Source: Bacteroidota bacterium
GTDB taxonomy: Bacteria > Bacteroidota > Ignavibacteria > UBA10030 > UBA6906
Assembly: GCA_017860635.1 (NCBI GenBank)
Contig: JAGDMK010000025.1
Coordinates: 1 to 36,580 of the forward strand
DNA: 36,580 nucleotides
Direction: 5' to 3'
Every line of letters starts with the position of its first letter. Position 1 is the stretch's first letter. Positions 24,437 through 35,782 of the stretch are shown piece after piece. The notes under the pieces were generated by a model. It saw only the letters and a list, made by a program, of their open reading frames with translations. It was not told where the DNA came from and searched no databases. The position numbers and the translations under genes are program-made.

Positions 24437-25260
24437 ACCCCCACGAACACCATTGCGAGTACAGCAAAACCTGCAACCGCGTTGATCCTGAAGAACGCAA
24501 GCTCGACATCTTCGGCTTTCTTCTGCTCAAGATAGAGCAGAGCTCCCGTGAGGAGGAGCAGCGGGAGCGCATACAGAGAGAGCCGGGTCTGCCAGAACAG
24601 AATGGCGAGCACGCCGAACGCCGCGAAATGAAGATATCCGGAGTACCGGAGAGCGCGTTCACGGCCAAACCGTGCCGGAAACGAATAGAGGGACTCTTTC
24701 CGGTCGAACTCTTCGTCCAGTGTCGCATAGATGATGTCAAATCCCGATACCCAGAGGAGAGTGTAGAGTGAAAGCAGAAGGGGCGTCAGGAGTCCGTCAG
24801 TCGAGGGCGATACCGCAAACCACCCGCCAAGAGGTCCCATCGCGAGCCCCATCCCGACACCGAAATGGGCCAGCGGCGTGAATCGTTTCATCGTGGGATA
24901 GACAAGGAACACGATGAGCGGGATCGGTGACAGCATGAAACAGAAGAAGGAAAGCAGGTAGGCGGACCCGAAGTACAGTGCAAGTCCGGCGGACAGCACT
25001 CCCAACGCCTCGCCGAGGTTCATTCGTCCGCTGGGCAGATCGCGCGATGCGGTACGGGGATTCCGGGCATCGATTCTCCGGTCGATGATTCTGTTCAGTG
25101 CGAACGCGACGGTCCGCGCGCCCGTTGCGGCAGCCACGACCAGCAGAACCGGCCCCCATCCCGGAAACGCGCCGCGCGACGCGAGAAAGACTCCTGCGTA
25201 CACCAGCGGCAGCGAAAAAAGGGTGTGTTCGATTTTGACGAACGAGAAGTACTTTTTCAC
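24427..25260 (-). CDS. ubiA: UbiA-family prenyltransferase (MqnP-type)
   Basis: VKIEHTLFSLPLVYAGVFLA, ALNRIIDRRIDARNPRTASRDLPSG, DIIYATLDEEFDRKESLYSFPARFG; multi-TM; adjacent to ubiX/ubiD. Confidence 0.94.
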   Translation of the reverse strand: MKKYFSFVKIEHTLFSLPLVYAGVFLASRGAFPGWGPVLLVVAAATGARTVAFALNRIIDRRIDARNPRTASRDLPSGRMNLGEALGVLSAGLALYFGSAYLLSFFCFMLSPIPLIVFLVYPTMKRFTPLAHFGVGMGLAMGPLGGWFAVSPSTDGLLTPLLLSLYTLLWVSGFDIIYATLDEEFDRKESLYSFPARFGRERALRYSGYLHFAAFGVLAILFWQTRLSLYALPLLLLTGALLYLEQKKAEDVELAFFRINAVAGFAVLAMVFVGVWT

Positions 25261-25309
25261 AAGGGAATCCGGACGACAGGATTCAGGAAGCTGACTTCGC
25301 GGGCGAACT

Positions 25310-26863
25310 TCATTCCCATTCTATTGTTGAGGGTGGCTTCGAACTGATATCAAAGACCACGCGATTGATACCACGCACTTCGTTGGTGATGCGCGACGAA
25401 ATGGCCGCGAGAGTGTCATGCGGAATGCGCGACCAGTCTGCAGTCATCCCATCGACACTGCTGACAGCCCGAATGGCCGCAGCGTTTTCGTATGTGCGGC
25501 CATCGCCCATAACGCCGACAGACTTCACCGGCAGAAGGACGACGAAGCCCTGCCAGATAGTCCTGTACAGACCGGCTTTCTTGATCTCCTCGACGAATAT
25601 AGCGTCTGCCCGGCGCAGGAGATCCAGCCGCTCCCGTGTGACACTGCCGAGCACGCGCACAGCCAGACCCGGTCCGGGAAATGGATGTCGCCAGATCAGA
25701 TCTTCGGGAAGCCCGAGCTCGAGCCCGACTGCCCGCACTTCGTCCTTGAACAGTTCCCGGAACGGCTCAATCAGACGCAGCTTCATCCGCTTCGGGAGTC
25801 CGCCGACATTGTGGTGCGTCTTGATGGTGACCGACGGCCCGCGGAACGAGGTGGACTCAATCACATCGGGGTACAACGTGCCCTGCGCAAGGAAGTCTGC
25901 CTGGCCGAACTTCCTCGCCTCTTCTTCAAAGATGTCGATGAACAGCTTGCCGATGATTTTCCGCTTCCGTTCGGGATGCGTCACTCCGCGGAGCTTTGTG
26001 AGAAACCGGTCTGTTGCATCCACAGAGTCGAGCGGGATCGCATAGGCATCGCGGAACGTGCGCACCACGCCCTCGGATTCATCCAGGCGCATCAGTCCGT
26101 TGTTGATGTGCACACACTGCAGCCGGTCACCGATCGCATGGTGCAGCAGGACTGCTGCAACGGAGGAGTCGACCCCTCCCGAGAGGGCGCAGATCACCCG
26201 CCCATCCCCTACCGTTTCCCGGATCTCCTTCACGGCGTTCTGGATGAATGACGCCGGGCTCCATCCACCAGTGCAACCACAGATGCGGTAGAGGAAGTTC
26301 CGTAGCACCTGCTTACCCTGGGGAGTGTGGACCACCTCGGGATGGAACTGGACGCCGAAGATGCGCTTCGAGGGGTTGCGTATTGCGCAGATGGGAGCGT
26401 TGTCGGTATGCGCGATCGCCTCAAACCCTGGGGGCATGCCGGTCAGATGATCTCCATGGCTCATCCAGACAGACATGCCCTCCCGCGCCTGATCCGGCAG
26501 GTCGGCGAACAGGTCAGTCTGGTCGTCTATGCGCAGCGTGGCATGCCCGTATTCCCGTCTCGCAGCCCGGTCCACCTCGCCGCCAAGCTGGTACCCGATC
26601 AATTGCAGCCCGAAGCAGATGCCGAGGACGGGTATGCCGAGGTCGAAGAGTTCAGGGGAGGAGAGGGGTGCGCCGTTTTCATACGTGCTGTACGGGCTCC
26701 CGGAGAGAATAATCCCCCTCGGGCGCATTTCCCGGATGCGGTCAACGGAAAGGTGAAACGGATGGAGTTCAGAATAGACTCCCAGCTCCCGCACGCGGCG
26801 TGCGATGAGCTGGGAATATTGCGATCCGTAATCCAGGATGAGGACGAGTTCCGGGTGGGTCAT
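25310..26863 (-). CDS. guaA: GMP synthase (glutamine-hydrolysing)
   Basis: [82 protein letters not shown]-terminal [14 protein letters not shown]. Confidence 0.99.
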   Translation of the reverse strand: MTHPELVLILDYGSQYSQLIARRVRELGVYSELHPFHLSVDRIREMRPRGIILSGSPYSTYENGAPLSSPELFDLGIPVLGICFGLQLIGYQLGGEVDRAARREYGHATLRIDDQTDLFADLPDQAREGMSVWMSHGDHLTGMPPGFEAIAHTDNAPICAIRNPSKRIFGVQFHPEVVHTPQGKQVLRNFLYRICGCTGGWSPASFIQNAVKEIRETVGDGRVICALSGGVDSSVAAVLLHHAIGDRLQCVHINNGLMRLDESEGVVRTFRDAYAIPLDSVDATDRFLTKLRGVTHPERKRKIIGKLFIDIFEEEARKFGQADFLAQGTLYPDVIESTSFRGPSVTIKTHHNVGGLPKRMKLRLIEPFRELFKDEVRAVGLELGLPEDLIWRHPFPGPGLAVRVLGSVTRERLDLLRRADAIFVEEIKKAGLYRTIWQGFVVLLPVKSVGVMGDGRTYENAAAIRAVSSVDGMTADWSRIPHDTLAAISSRITNEVRGINRVVFDISSKPPSTIEWE

Positions 26864-26897
26864 GCTGAAATATACGGAATTTGGAATCAGAGCACAA

Positions 26898-28247
26898 TTA
26901 CTTGCGCGACCGGCGTTTTTTCAACCGCCGCTTTTTCAGCACTCCCTGCAGGACGTCCGTCAGGTCCGGTCTGGTCGTCTCTGCCAGAGAATAGGTCACA
27001 CGGACTGACGGTTTGTCGATGGAGATCACGCGCCGGAGGTCGATCGGGGTCCCGATGACCACGGCATCGCAGGGAACCTGGCGGATGGTGGCTTCAAGGT
27101 CCTCCATCTGAGCGGCGCCATAGCCCATGGCGGGGAGGATCGCCCCGGTCGACGGATACTTCCGGTACGTCTCGGCGATGCTGCGCACCGCGAAGGGACG
27201 CGGATCGACGATCTCCAGCGCACCGAACTGTCTGGCGGCGATGGTCCCGGCCCCGAATCGCATGTCTCCATGCGTCAGCGTGGGCCCGTCTTCCACCACG
27301 AGCACCCGCTTCCCCTTGATGACCGCGGGATCTTCAACAACGATCGGCGATGCGGCCTGGATGATCGTTGCGTGAGGATTCATCTCGCTGATGTTTTTGA
27401 GCACCGCATCAATGCCTTCCTGCGGGGCCGAGTCCACTTTGTTGACTACCAGCACGTCGGCAATGCGGACGTTCGTCGCGCCGGGATAGTACGAGCGTTC
27501 ATGTCCGGGCCGGTGCGGATCCACGACGGTGATCGTCAGATCCGGCTTGTAGAATGGCGTATCGTTGTTGCCTCCATCCCACACGATCACGTCGGCCTCG
27601 CGTTCCGCCTGGCGCAGGATGGCCTCGTAGTCCACGCCAGCATAGATGATGGTCCCTTCCACGATGTGCGGTTCGTACTCTTCCATCTCCTCGACGGTGC
27701 ACTCGTGTGTATGGAGGTCATCGATGGAAGCAAAGCGCTGAACCTTCTGTTTGACCAGATCGCCGTAGGGCATCGGGTGGCGGACGGCGACAACCCGCTT
27801 GCCCTTGCTGCGAAGATAGCTGCAGACGCGCCGCGACGTCTGGCTCTTTCCCGCGCCCGTGCGCACAGCAACAACTGCAACCACCGGCACGGTCGATTTC
27901 AGCATGGTCTGCTCGGCACCCAGCATCGTGAAGCTCGCACCGGAGGCGGTGACGAGGGTGGCTTTCTCCATCACCGTCTGGAACGAGACATCCGAATAGG
28001 CAAACACAACCTCGTCAACCTTGAACTTCTTCATCAGCCGGACGAGATCCGATTCCGGATAGATCGGAATGCCGCGCGGATAGAGTTTTCCCGCGAGCCG
28101 GGCTGGATACTTCCGTCCTGCGATGTTCGGAATCTGGGTTGCCGTGAATGCGACAACGTCATATGCCTTGTTGTGGCGATAGACGGTATTGAAATTATGA
28201 AAGTCACGTCCTGCTGCACCCATGATCAGAATGCGTTTTCTGGGCAT
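26898..28247 (-). CDS. COG2403-like predicted GTPase / cyclic 2,3-diphosphoglycerate synthetase-like protein
   Basis: [23 protein letters not shown]-loop [66 protein letters not shown]; basic C-terminal tail [12 protein letters not shown]. Confidence 0.8.
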   Translation of the reverse strand: MPRKRILIMGAAGRDFHNFNTVYRHNKAYDVVAFTATQIPNIAGRKYPARLAGKLYPRGIPIYPESDLVRLMKKFKVDEVVFAYSDVSFQTVMEKATLVTASGASFTMLGAEQTMLKSTVPVVAVVAVRTGAGKSQTSRRVCSYLRSKGKRVVAVRHPMPYGDLVKQKVQRFASIDDLHTHECTVEEMEEYEPHIVEGTIIYAGVDYEAILRQAEREADVIVWDGGNNDTPFYKPDLTITVVDPHRPGHERSYYPGATNVRIADVLVVNKVDSAPQEGIDAVLKNISEMNPHATIIQAASPIVVEDPAVIKGKRVLVVEDGPTLTHGDMRFGAGTIAARQFGALEIVDPRPFAVRSIAETYRKYPSTGAILPAMGYGAAQMEDLEATIRQVPCDAVVIGTPIDLRRVISIDKPSVRVTYSLAETTRPDLTDVLQGVLKKRRLKKRRSRK

Positions 28248-28269
28248 ACCACCATCTCCTTGTTATTTG

Positions 28270-29220
28270 TCACGGCACCGGATCCGGAACGATATGCGTT
28301 CCGCCGCGGCCGTGCACCGCATCCACCATATGCTGGTGGTTGGTGATGATCGCTTCGTGTCCGCCGCGCGCAATGAATACCAGGGCCGCGTCGATTTTCG
28401 GTCCCATGCTCCCGGCGGGAAACTGTCCCGATGCGCGGTGCCTGGTGCACTCGCTTACGGTTACCGTGTCCAGCATACGCTGCGAGGCCTTCTTGTAGTC
28501 GAGGGACACTTTTTCGACATCCGTGGCTACGACGAACAGATCGGCATTCAGCTGTGATGCGAGTATCGCGGAGGTGTGGTCCTTGTCGATCACCGCCTCG
28601 ACGCCCTTTGACAGATCGTGGTCGTTGAAGACGGGGATCCCGCCTCCGCCGCCCGCGATCACCACAAGGCCTCGCTCGACGCACGCCTGAATTGCGTCCA
28701 GCTCGATGATCGCTTTGGGTTCGGGGGAGGAGACGACCCGGCGGTAGCCGCGCGAGGAGTCCTCGACGATCACCCAATCGAACAGGTCCCTGTACCGCTC
28801 TGCCACGTCGCGGGTGTAGAACGGGCCGATGGGCTTCGTCGGGTTCTTGAACGCGGGATCTGCTCCGTCCACCAGGACCTGGGTAATCAGCGAGACGACG
28901 GGGACATGGAGACCCTCCTGCTGCATCGCCTGCCACATCGCATACTGGAGCACGTAGCCGATCTCACCCTGCGTCGCCGCCACACAGCAGTCGAGCGGGA
29001 GCCGGTATGCGTGCGCGGCGGCGAGTTCCGTGCGTGTGAGCATCGCACCGACCTGCGGCCCGTTTCCGTGTGTGAGAACGACACGGTGTCCGGCTTTGAT
29101 CAGCCTGACGATCGCCTGTGCGGTCTCCACGGCATTTTCGAATTGTTCCTGTGCGGTGCCCTTCTGTCCTGCACGGATGAGCGCGTTCCCGCCCACCGCG
29201 ACCAGGATGAGTTTCCCCAT
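28270..29220 (-). CDS. arcC: Carbamate kinase
   Basis: LILVAVGGNALIRAGQKGT, VLTHGNGPQVGAML, PTKPIGPFYT, VIAGGGGGIPV, VIDKDHTSAILA, FPAGSMGPKIDAAL. Confidence 0.96.
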   Translation of the reverse strand: MGKLILVAVGGNALIRAGQKGTAQEQFENAVETAQAIVRLIKAGHRVVLTHGNGPQVGAMLTRTELAAAHAYRLPLDCCVAATQGEIGYVLQYAMWQAMQQEGLHVPVVSLITQVLVDGADPAFKNPTKPIGPFYTRDVAERYRDLFDWVIVEDSSRGYRRVVSSPEPKAIIELDAIQACVERGLVVIAGGGGGIPVFNDHDLSKGVEAVIDKDHTSAILASQLNADLFVVATDVEKVSLDYKKASQRMLDTVTVSECTRHRASGQFPAGSMGPKIDAALVFIARGGHEAIITNHQHMVDAVHGRGGTHIVPDPVP

Positions 29221-29221
29221 G

Positions 29222-30181
29222 TTACTCCCGCAGCAGTTCGAGCATAATTGCCTTTTGTGCGTGCAACCGGTTCTCGGCCTCCTGGAAAACCACGGAATTC
29301 AGCGAGTCGATGACTTCATCCGTCACTTCCTCACCGCGGTGCGCCGGAAGGCAATGCATGAAGAGCACGTCCTCCCGTGCATGGGAGATGAGCGCCTTGT
29401 TCACCTGATAGGGAGCGAATACCGCGCGGCGGGCCGCCGCCTCCGCTTCCTGGCCCATGCTTGCCCATGTGTCGGTGTACACCATGTCCGCCTCGCGCGC
29501 GGCTTCAACCGGATCGGCGGTCCATACAATGTGCGCGCCGGTCTCAGACGCAATCCCCAGGGCGCGCTCCATGATCGCCGCCTGCGGTTTGTACCCTTCG
29601 GGAGTGGCGACAAACATCGTGGTCCCCAGCTTCGCCGCAATCAGCACGAGCGAATGGGCCACATTGTTGCCGTCGCCGATGTAGCTGAGCTTGAGCCGCT
29701 TGAGGCTCTTTTTGTGTTCAAGGACAGTGAAGATGTCCGCCATTGCCTGGCAGGGATGCTCCAGATCGGTCAGACCGTTGATCACGGGAATCGACGCATG
29801 CTGCGCAAGGGATGTGCAGATGTCGTGCCCGAACGTGCGGATCATAATGCCGTCCACCATTCGCTCGAGATTCTTCGCGACATCATAGACCGACTCGCGT
29901 TTGCCAAGATTGATGTCGGCTGGGGTGAGGAGTATTGAATCCCCCCCGAGCTGCTTGATGCCCACGGTAAAACTGGTGCGCGTCCGCAGGGAAGGCTTCT
30001 CGAAAATCAGCGCCATCATTTTCCCCTCGAGGGAACGGCGGTACCGGCGCGGGTGCGCTTTGATCTCCGCAGTCAGCGCAAGCAGGGACTTGATTTCGGC
30101 GGTCGAAAAATCGTCCACCGAAAGGTAGTCCCGGCCCCGCAGCGCTCTCTTTGCTGTCTTCTTCTTCGCTTTCTTTTTCAT
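29222..30181 (-). CDS. argF: Ornithine carbamoyltransferase-family protein with Lys-rich N-terminus
   Basis: ORF 29222..30238; likely start ATG 30181 (MKKKAKKKTAKRALRGRDYLS). Motifs: FEKPSLRTRTSF, MIRTFGHD, PVINGLTDLEHPCQAMADIFT, FMHCLPAHRGEEV. Confidence 0.93.
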   Translation of the reverse strand: MKKKAKKKTAKRALRGRDYLSVDDFSTAEIKSLLALTAEIKAHPRRYRRSLEGKMMALIFEKPSLRTRTSFTVGIKQLGGDSILLTPADINLGKRESVYDVAKNLERMVDGIMIRTFGHDICTSLAQHASIPVINGLTDLEHPCQAMADIFTVLEHKKSLKRLKLSYIGDGNNVAHSLVLIAAKLGTTMFVATPEGYKPQAAIMERALGIASETGAHIVWTADPVEAAREADMVYTDTWASMGQEAEAAARRAVFAPYQVNKALISHAREDVLFMHCLPAHRGEEVTDEVIDSLNSVVFQEAENRLHAQKAIMLELLRE

Positions 30182-30412
30182 ACCTATCGACTCCGGCATG
30201 TGGAAGGGTACGTGAGAAAGCTCAAATAGTGTGCCCACCGCGGGATGGGGTTTAAATCACTTAAACGCGATTTTCCCAAAAGCGCTGCGGGGCATTTCCC
30301 AAGAATAGGAATCGTTTTTGCCGATTCCGTTGTCCTGTATTCCGAACCGATTCCGTTCTTTGAAGTGCGCTGGCGATTCGCATACCGATGCTGTGGACAC
30401 CGCAACTCCCGG

Positions 30413-30444
30413 TTTGAATATCAGACGTGATCTCCGTATCTTTG
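30413..30444 (+). promoter_or_regulatory. Candidate Bacteroidetes-type promoter upstream of gcvP
   Basis: TTTG (30413-30416), 20-nt spacer, TATCTTTG (30437-30444), fitting TTTG / TAnnTTTG; gcvP ATG at 30505. Confidence 0.4.
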
Positions 30445-30504
30445 ATGTATGTTTGTGCATTCCCTTCCTAACCACCTTTTCACAATCGCCGACAACAACC
30501 TCCC

Positions 30505-33381
30505 ATGCCAATAACCTTTGCTCCTGATGCTGCGTTCGCGCGGCGCCATATCGGCCCGGACCCCGGGCATCTCCCTGCGATGCTGGCTGCGCTCGGTGCA
30601 CACAGCCTCGACGGCTTCATCGACACGGTCATCCCGCGCTCACTCCGCTCCGGAGGGCCGCTGCACATCGGCGATCCGCTCTCTGAAGAGCAGATGCTGG
30701 ATCGCATATCCCGCATCGCGGCGATGAACTCGCGGCACCGCAGTCTGATCGGGATGGGCTACGCAGGCACAATCACGCCACCGGTCATCCTGCGGAACAT
30801 TCTGGAGAACCCGGGATGGTACACAGCATACACGCCCTATCAGGCCGAGATCGCTCAGGGCCGTCTTGAGGCGCTTCTCAATTTCCAGACCATGATTGTT
30901 GATCTCACGGCGATGGATGTGGCCAACGCGTCGTTGCTGGATGAAGCAACCGCAGCGGCCGAGATGATGACCATGTTTTATGCGCTGAAGGGGCACCCTG
31001 CCGGCGGAACGTTCATCGTCTCCGAGGAGTGCCACCCGCAAACCATCGCGCTCCTGAAGACGAGGGCGAAGCCCCTCGGTATCCAGATCCTTCTGGGCGA
31101 TGTTGGCAAAGCTTCATCCACACCCGGTGCGTTTGGAGCATTGTTGCAGTACCCCGCCTCCGATGGTGCAGTCCGCGACTACACCGGGATCATCTCCGTC
31201 GCTCATGCGGCGGAGATACAGGTCGGTGTCGCTGTCGATCTGCTCTCGCTGGCACTGCTCGCGCCTCCGGGTGAATTCGGCGCCGACGCCGTTGTCGGGA
31301 GCGCGCAGCGTTTTGGCGTGCCGATGGGATACGGCGGACCGCACGCCGGCTTTCTAGCCACGCGTGATACGTACAAGAGGCACATGCCAGGCCGCATCAT
31401 CGGGGTCTCGATCGACGCCCGTGGAAAACGCGCCTTGCGCATGGCACTCCAGACCCGCGAACAGCACATCCGCAGGGAGAAAGCGACCTCCAACATCTGT
31501 ACCGCGCAGGTCCTCCTCGCCGTCATGGCCGGCATGTACGCGGTCTATCATGGCCCTGAAGGGATCCGGAGTATCGCGACCAGAATCCATGACAACGCCC
31601 GCCTGCTCGCACGCGCACTCGGGGATGAAGGCCATGAGGTGGTCCATCCGGCATACACGGACACGCTGCGGATCCGGCCCCACCGCGTTAAGCCCGAAGC
31701 AATCCGGAAGTACGCGGAAAGCGTCGGCTACAACTTCCGCTATTTTGACGACGGGACCATCGGCATCGCGCTCGATGAACAATCCACACTCGGGGAACTG
31801 GGCGACATCCTCACCGTCTTCTCAGGCGGGAAGCACGGCCAGAGGGAATTGCTGTCCCTCGCACCTTCGACACCCTCGGGGTACGACGGACCCATGGTAC
31901 GCAAAAGCGCCTACCTCACGCATCCCGTTTTCAATAGTCATCATTCGGAAACCGAGATGCTCAGGTACATGCACCTGCTCGAAACGCGGGACCTCGCACT
32001 GAATGTCAGCATGATCCCGCTCGGTTCCTGCACAATGAAACTGAACGCCACGGCCGAGATGATTCCACTCACCTGGCCACCGTTCGCCGGCGTGCATCCG
32101 TTTGCTCCGGCAGCGCAGGCGCAGGGGTACCATGAGCTGTTCCGCCAGCTCTCGGGCTGGCTGGCCGACATCACGGGCTTTGCCGCGGTTTCACTGCAGC
32201 CCAATGCGGGAGCGCAGGGCGAATACACAGGGCTCCTGGTCATCCGCGCTTACCATGAGACACACGAGGGTGCGGAACGAAACGTCTGTCTGATTCCCTC
32301 CTCAGCCCACGGCACGAATCCCGCAAGCGCCGTCATGGCTGGCATGCAGGTTGTCATCGTGCGCTGCGATGAGCGCGGCAATATCGATGTCGAAGACCTG
32401 CGGTCAAAGGCGGGAGAGCACCGCGAGCACCTCGCTGCCCTCATGGTTACCTATCCGTCAACACACGGAGTGTTTGAGGAATCTATTAAGGAAATCTGCC
32501 AGATCGTCCATGCCAATGGCGGACTTGTCTACATGGATGGCGCGAACATGAATGCGCAGGTGGGAGTATGCAGGCCGGCAGAGCTGGGTGCCGATGTCTG
32601 TCACCTGAACCTCCACAAGACTTTCAGCATCCCGCACGGCGGAGGCGGACCCGGCATGGGACCGATTGCGGTGACGCAGCAACTCGCCCCGTTCCTTCCC
32701 GGTCACCCGGTCGTGCAGACCGGCGGAGAGCAGGCCATCGGAGCCGTATCTGCAGCGCCGTACGGCAGCGCGAGCATCGCGGTAATCTCCTGGGCGTATA
32801 TCGCTCTGATGGGCTCTGATGGGCTCACACGGGCAACCAAGATGGCAATCCTGAACGCCAACTACATGGCGAAACGGCTCGAGCCCCACTACCCGGTTCT
32901 CTACACCGGCGTCAACAACCGTGTCGCGCACGAGTTCATCATCGATCTTCGCGCGTTCAAGGAGTCGGCCGGGATCGAAGCGGAAGATGTGGCAAAGCGC
33001 CTGATGGACTACGGCTTCCACGCACCCACCGTCTCATTCCCGGTCGCAGGGACGCTCATGATCGAACCGACGGAGAGCGAACCCAAGCCGGAGCTGGACC
33101 GTTTCTGTGACGCGCTGATTGCGATCCGGGAGGAGATCAGGGAGATTGAGACGGGGAAGGCGGACAGGGCCAGGAACCTGCTGAAGAACGCGCCGCATAC
33201 AGCCGAAGTGGTTACCGCCGATGCCTGGGATATGCCGTACAGCCGGGAGAAGGCCGCGTATCCCGCACCATGGACGCGCGAGCAGAAGTTCTGGCCGGCG
33301 GTGAGCCGTGTGAACAACCCTTACGGTGATCGAAACCTGGTGTGCACGTGTCCGCCCACAGAGGAATACGGGCAGCCGTAG
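30505..33381 (+). CDS. gcvP: Glycine dehydrogenase (decarboxylating), P protein, single-chain form
   Basis: 958 aa; [53 protein letters not shown]-lysine region [22 protein letters not shown]. Confidence 0.98.
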   Translation: MPITFAPDAAFARRHIGPDPGHLPAMLAALGAHSLDGFIDTVIPRSLRSGGPLHIGDPLSEEQMLDRISRIAAMNSRHRSLIGMGYAGTITPPVILRNILENPGWYTAYTPYQAEIAQGRLEALLNFQTMIVDLTAMDVANASLLDEATAAAEMMTMFYALKGHPAGGTFIVSEECHPQTIALLKTRAKPLGIQILLGDVGKASSTPGAFGALLQYPASDGAVRDYTGIISVAHAAEIQVGVAVDLLSLALLAPPGEFGADAVVGSAQRFGVPMGYGGPHAGFLATRDTYKRHMPGRIIGVSIDARGKRALRMALQTREQHIRREKATSNICTAQVLLAVMAGMYAVYHGPEGIRSIATRIHDNARLLARALGDEGHEVVHPAYTDTLRIRPHRVKPEAIRKYAESVGYNFRYFDDGTIGIALDEQSTLGELGDILTVFSGGKHGQRELLSLAPSTPSGYDGPMVRKSAYLTHPVFNSHHSETEMLRYMHLLETRDLALNVSMIPLGSCTMKLNATAEMIPLTWPPFAGVHPFAPAAQAQGYHELFRQLSGWLADITGFAAVSLQPNAGAQGEYTGLLVIRAYHETHEGAERNVCLIPSSAHGTNPASAVMAGMQVVIVRCDERGNIDVEDLRSKAGEHREHLAALMVTYPSTHGVFEESIKEICQIVHANGGLVYMDGANMNAQVGVCRPAELGADVCHLNLHKTFSIPHGGGGPGMGPIAVTQQLAPFLPGHPVVQTGGEQAIGAVSAAPYGSASIAVISWAYIALMGSDGLTRATKMAILNANYMAKRLEPHYPVLYTGVNNRVAHEFIIDLRAFKESAGIEAEDVAKRLMDYGFHAPTVSFPVAGTLMIEPTESEPKPELDRFCDALIAIREEIREIETGKADRARNLLKNAPHTAEVVTADAWDMPYSREKAAYPAPWTREQKFWPAVSRVNNPYGDRNLVCTCPPTEEYGQP

Positions 33382-33393
33382 TACCTTGTGTTC

Positions 33394-33423
33394 ACGGCCC
33401 GGGGGACGTTCCGGCCGGGCCGT
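33394..33423. terminator. GC-rich hairpin between convergent gcvP and gcvH, possible bidirectional terminator
   Basis: Perfect 9-bp inverted repeat ACGGCCCGG-N12-CCGGGCCGT; no U-tract. Confidence 0.4.
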
Positions 33424-33442
33424 TCGACGCCACAGACAGCCT

Positions 33443-33823
33443 CTACTTCCCCAGAATGGCCCCGTACGCAGCTGCGTCGAGCAGGGTCGCCAGTTCGGCC
33501 GTGTTGGCGATACGGATCTTCACCATCCATCCTTTGCCGTACGGATCCTTGTTCACGAGCTCCGGATTTCCGGCAAGGTCTTTGTTCACCTCAGTGATAG
33601 CCCCCGAGGCCGGCGCATAGAGATCCGACACGGCCTTCACGGCCTCGATCGTGCCGAACGACTCCCCCTGCTTCACGGTCTTCCCAATGGCAGGCAGTTC
33701 GACAAACACCACATCGCCCAGCTCGCCCTGCGCATGATCGGTGATGCCCACCGTGCCGATCGCCCCTTCTACCAGGATCCACTCGTGGTCTTTCGTGTAT
33801 TTGAGATTTTCAGGCAGATTCAT
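33443..33823 (-). CDS. gcvH: Glycine cleavage system H protein
   Basis: YTKDHEWILVEGAIGTVGITDHAQGELGDVVFVELPAIG, lipoyl-lysine region GTIEAVKAVSDLYAPASG, GWMVKI. Confidence 0.97.
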   Translation of the reverse strand: MNLPENLKYTKDHEWILVEGAIGTVGITDHAQGELGDVVFVELPAIGKTVKQGESFGTIEAVKAVSDLYAPASGAITEVNKDLAGNPELVNKDPYGKGWMVKIRIANTAELATLLDAAAYGAILGK

Positions 33824-33856
33824 AGAGCACTCCTTGCAGTAACGGTGTTCGTGGAA

Positions 33857-35203
33857 TCACTTTTCCGGGACGTACTGAAATGTTTCGAGGAAACTTGTAT
33901 CGAATGTGCCGCGGGCAAAGCGGTCGTCCTGCATCACCTGTCGGTGGAACGGAATCGTTGTTTTGATCCCTTCAATGGTGAATTCGTCGAGGGCAGAGGC
34001 CATCTTTGAGACAGCCCCGTCGCGAGTTTGCGCAAAGACGATCAGCTTTGCGATAAGCGAATCGTAATAGGGCGGAACGTGATACCCGGTATAGCTGTGG
34101 GTGTCCACGCGCACGCCGAAGCCGCCCGGCATGTGGAAATCCGTGATCTTGCCCGGGCTGGGCCTGAAGTTGTGCTCCGGGTCTTCCGCGTTGATCCGGC
34201 ATTCGATCGCATGTCCGCGCTGCACGATCTTCTTCCGGGGAAGGCGCTCGCCCGCCGCCACCTGAAGCTGCAGCTTGACCAGATCGTGGCCGGTTACCTG
34301 CTCCGTCACGGGGTGCTCGACCTGGATCCTGGTGTTCATCTCCATGAAATAGAAGTTCCGGTCCTTGTCGACCAGGAATTCAATCGTGCCGGCGTTCTCG
34401 TATCCGACGGCCTTGCATCCTTTGATCGCCGCTTCACCCATTTGTTCGCGAAGCGCATCGCTGACGAACGGTGACGGGGATTCTTCGATGAGTTTCTGGT
34501 GGCGGCGCTGGACAGAACAGTCGCGCTCCCCGAAATGGATGGCATTGTTGTACTGGTCGCCGAACACCTGAATTTCGATATGATGCGGCTGTTCGACGAA
34601 CTTCTCGATGTAGACCCCCGCATCACCGAACGCCTGCTCGGCTTCATGCTGTGCGGTCTGGAGGGCCTGTTCCATCTCTGAGGGCTCCCGAACGACCCGC
34701 ATCCCGCGCCCGCCGCCGCCGGCAACCGCCTTGATGATGACGGGAAAACCGATGCTTGCCGCAATCTCGATCGCTTCGCCTGCCGATTTGACAACCCCCT
34801 CGCTTCCGGGGATGACGGGGACACCAGCCTTCTTCATGGTCTCTTTCGCCAACGCTTTGTCGCCCATCGCAGAAATCATCTCCGCACTCGGGCCTATGAA
34901 CTTGATGCCCGTCGACGCACAGATCTCCGCGAAGCTGGCGTTCTCCGCAAGGAAACCATAGCCCGGATGGATGGCATCGGCATTCGTGATCTCCGCAGCG
35001 GCGATGATGCGCGGAATCTTCAGATAACTTTCCTTGCCGGGAGGTGGTCCGATGCACACTGCCTCATCCGCAAACCGCACGTGCAGGGAATCCATGTCAG
35101 CCTGCGAATAGACGGCAACGGTCTTGATGCCGAATTGCTTGCAGACACGGATGATGCGCAGGGCGATTTCCCCGCGGTTGGCGATGAGGACTTTGTTGAA
35201 CAC
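33857..35203 (-). CDS. accC: Acetyl-CoA carboxylase, biotin carboxylase subunit
   Basis: [91 protein letters not shown]. Confidence 0.99.
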   Translation of the reverse strand: MFNKVLIANRGEIALRIIRVCKQFGIKTVAVYSQADMDSLHVRFADEAVCIGPPPGKESYLKIPRIIAAAEITNADAIHPGYGFLAENASFAEICASTGIKFIGPSAEMISAMGDKALAKETMKKAGVPVIPGSEGVVKSAGEAIEIAASIGFPVIIKAVAGGGGRGMRVVREPSEMEQALQTAQHEAEQAFGDAGVYIEKFVEQPHHIEIQVFGDQYNNAIHFGERDCSVQRRHQKLIEESPSPFVSDALREQMGEAAIKGCKAVGYENAGTIEFLVDKDRNFYFMEMNTRIQVEHPVTEQVTGHDLVKLQLQVAAGERLPRKKIVQRGHAIECRINAEDPEHNFRPSPGKITDFHMPGGFGVRVDTHSYTGYHVPPYYDSLIAKLIVFAQTRDGAVSKMASALDEFTIEGIKTTIPFHRQVMQDDRFARGTFDTSFLETFQYVPEK

Positions 35204-35232
35204 GCGGATGCTTCCGGAGTTCGGGCGAGAGG

Positions 35233-35760
35233 CTACGATTTGTCGACGACAAACAGGACCTGGTCGTACTCGACCGGTTGCCCGTTTTCCACCAGGATCT
35301 TGACGATCTTCCCGGCGATATCAGCTTCTATCTCATTCATCAACTTCATCGCTTCAACGATGCAGAGGACCGTCCCGGGCTGGATCTCAGACCCCACCTG
35401 GACGAAAGGTGCTGCGTCAGGGGCAGGGGCGCGGTAGAATGTTCCGACGATCGGGGATCGTATTTCGTGGAGAGTGGGTGCAGGAGAGACGGCAGCCGGA
35501 GGTGCCGGAACTCCCGGTGGCGCCGGGATTGCTCCCGGCTGGGGTCCCTGTGTCGCCGCAGGGGGCAACGGCGGCGGGGGGTATCCGGCCAGCCGCGACA
35601 TATCCATTACCCAGGGCCCGGGCATGCCGGCTCCCGGCCCACTGCCGCGCTGAGGGTGCTTGGCTATCCGAACTTTCTTCCCCTCCTCCTCGATCTCAAT
35701 CTCGTCAACTTCACTTTCGGACAACAGCTTTACCAGCTTCTTTACCAACGTCAGGTCCAT
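35233..35760 (-). CDS. accB: Acetyl-CoA carboxylase, biotin carboxyl carrier protein
   Basis: Pro-rich linker; [44 protein letters not shown] with biotinylation motif EAMKLM. Confidence 0.98.
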   Translation of the reverse strand: MDLTLVKKLVKLLSESEVDEIEIEEEGKKVRIAKHPQRGSGPGAGMPGPWVMDMSRLAGYPPPPLPPAATQGPQPGAIPAPPGVPAPPAAVSPAPTLHEIRSPIVGTFYRAPAPDAAPFVQVGSEIQPGTVLCIVEAMKLMNEIEADIAGKIVKILVENGQPVEYDQVLFVVDKS

Positions 35761-35782
35761 TGTCTCTCCACGGAAGTTGGGC

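Noticed and set aside
27270-28346. 358-aa plus-strand ORF opposite the COG2403-like gene
   Set aside because: Shadow ORF
32803-32822. Direct repeat GCTCTGATGG x2 inside gcvP
   Set aside because: Encodes the normal-length ALMGSDGL segment expected in GcvP, so not an insertion
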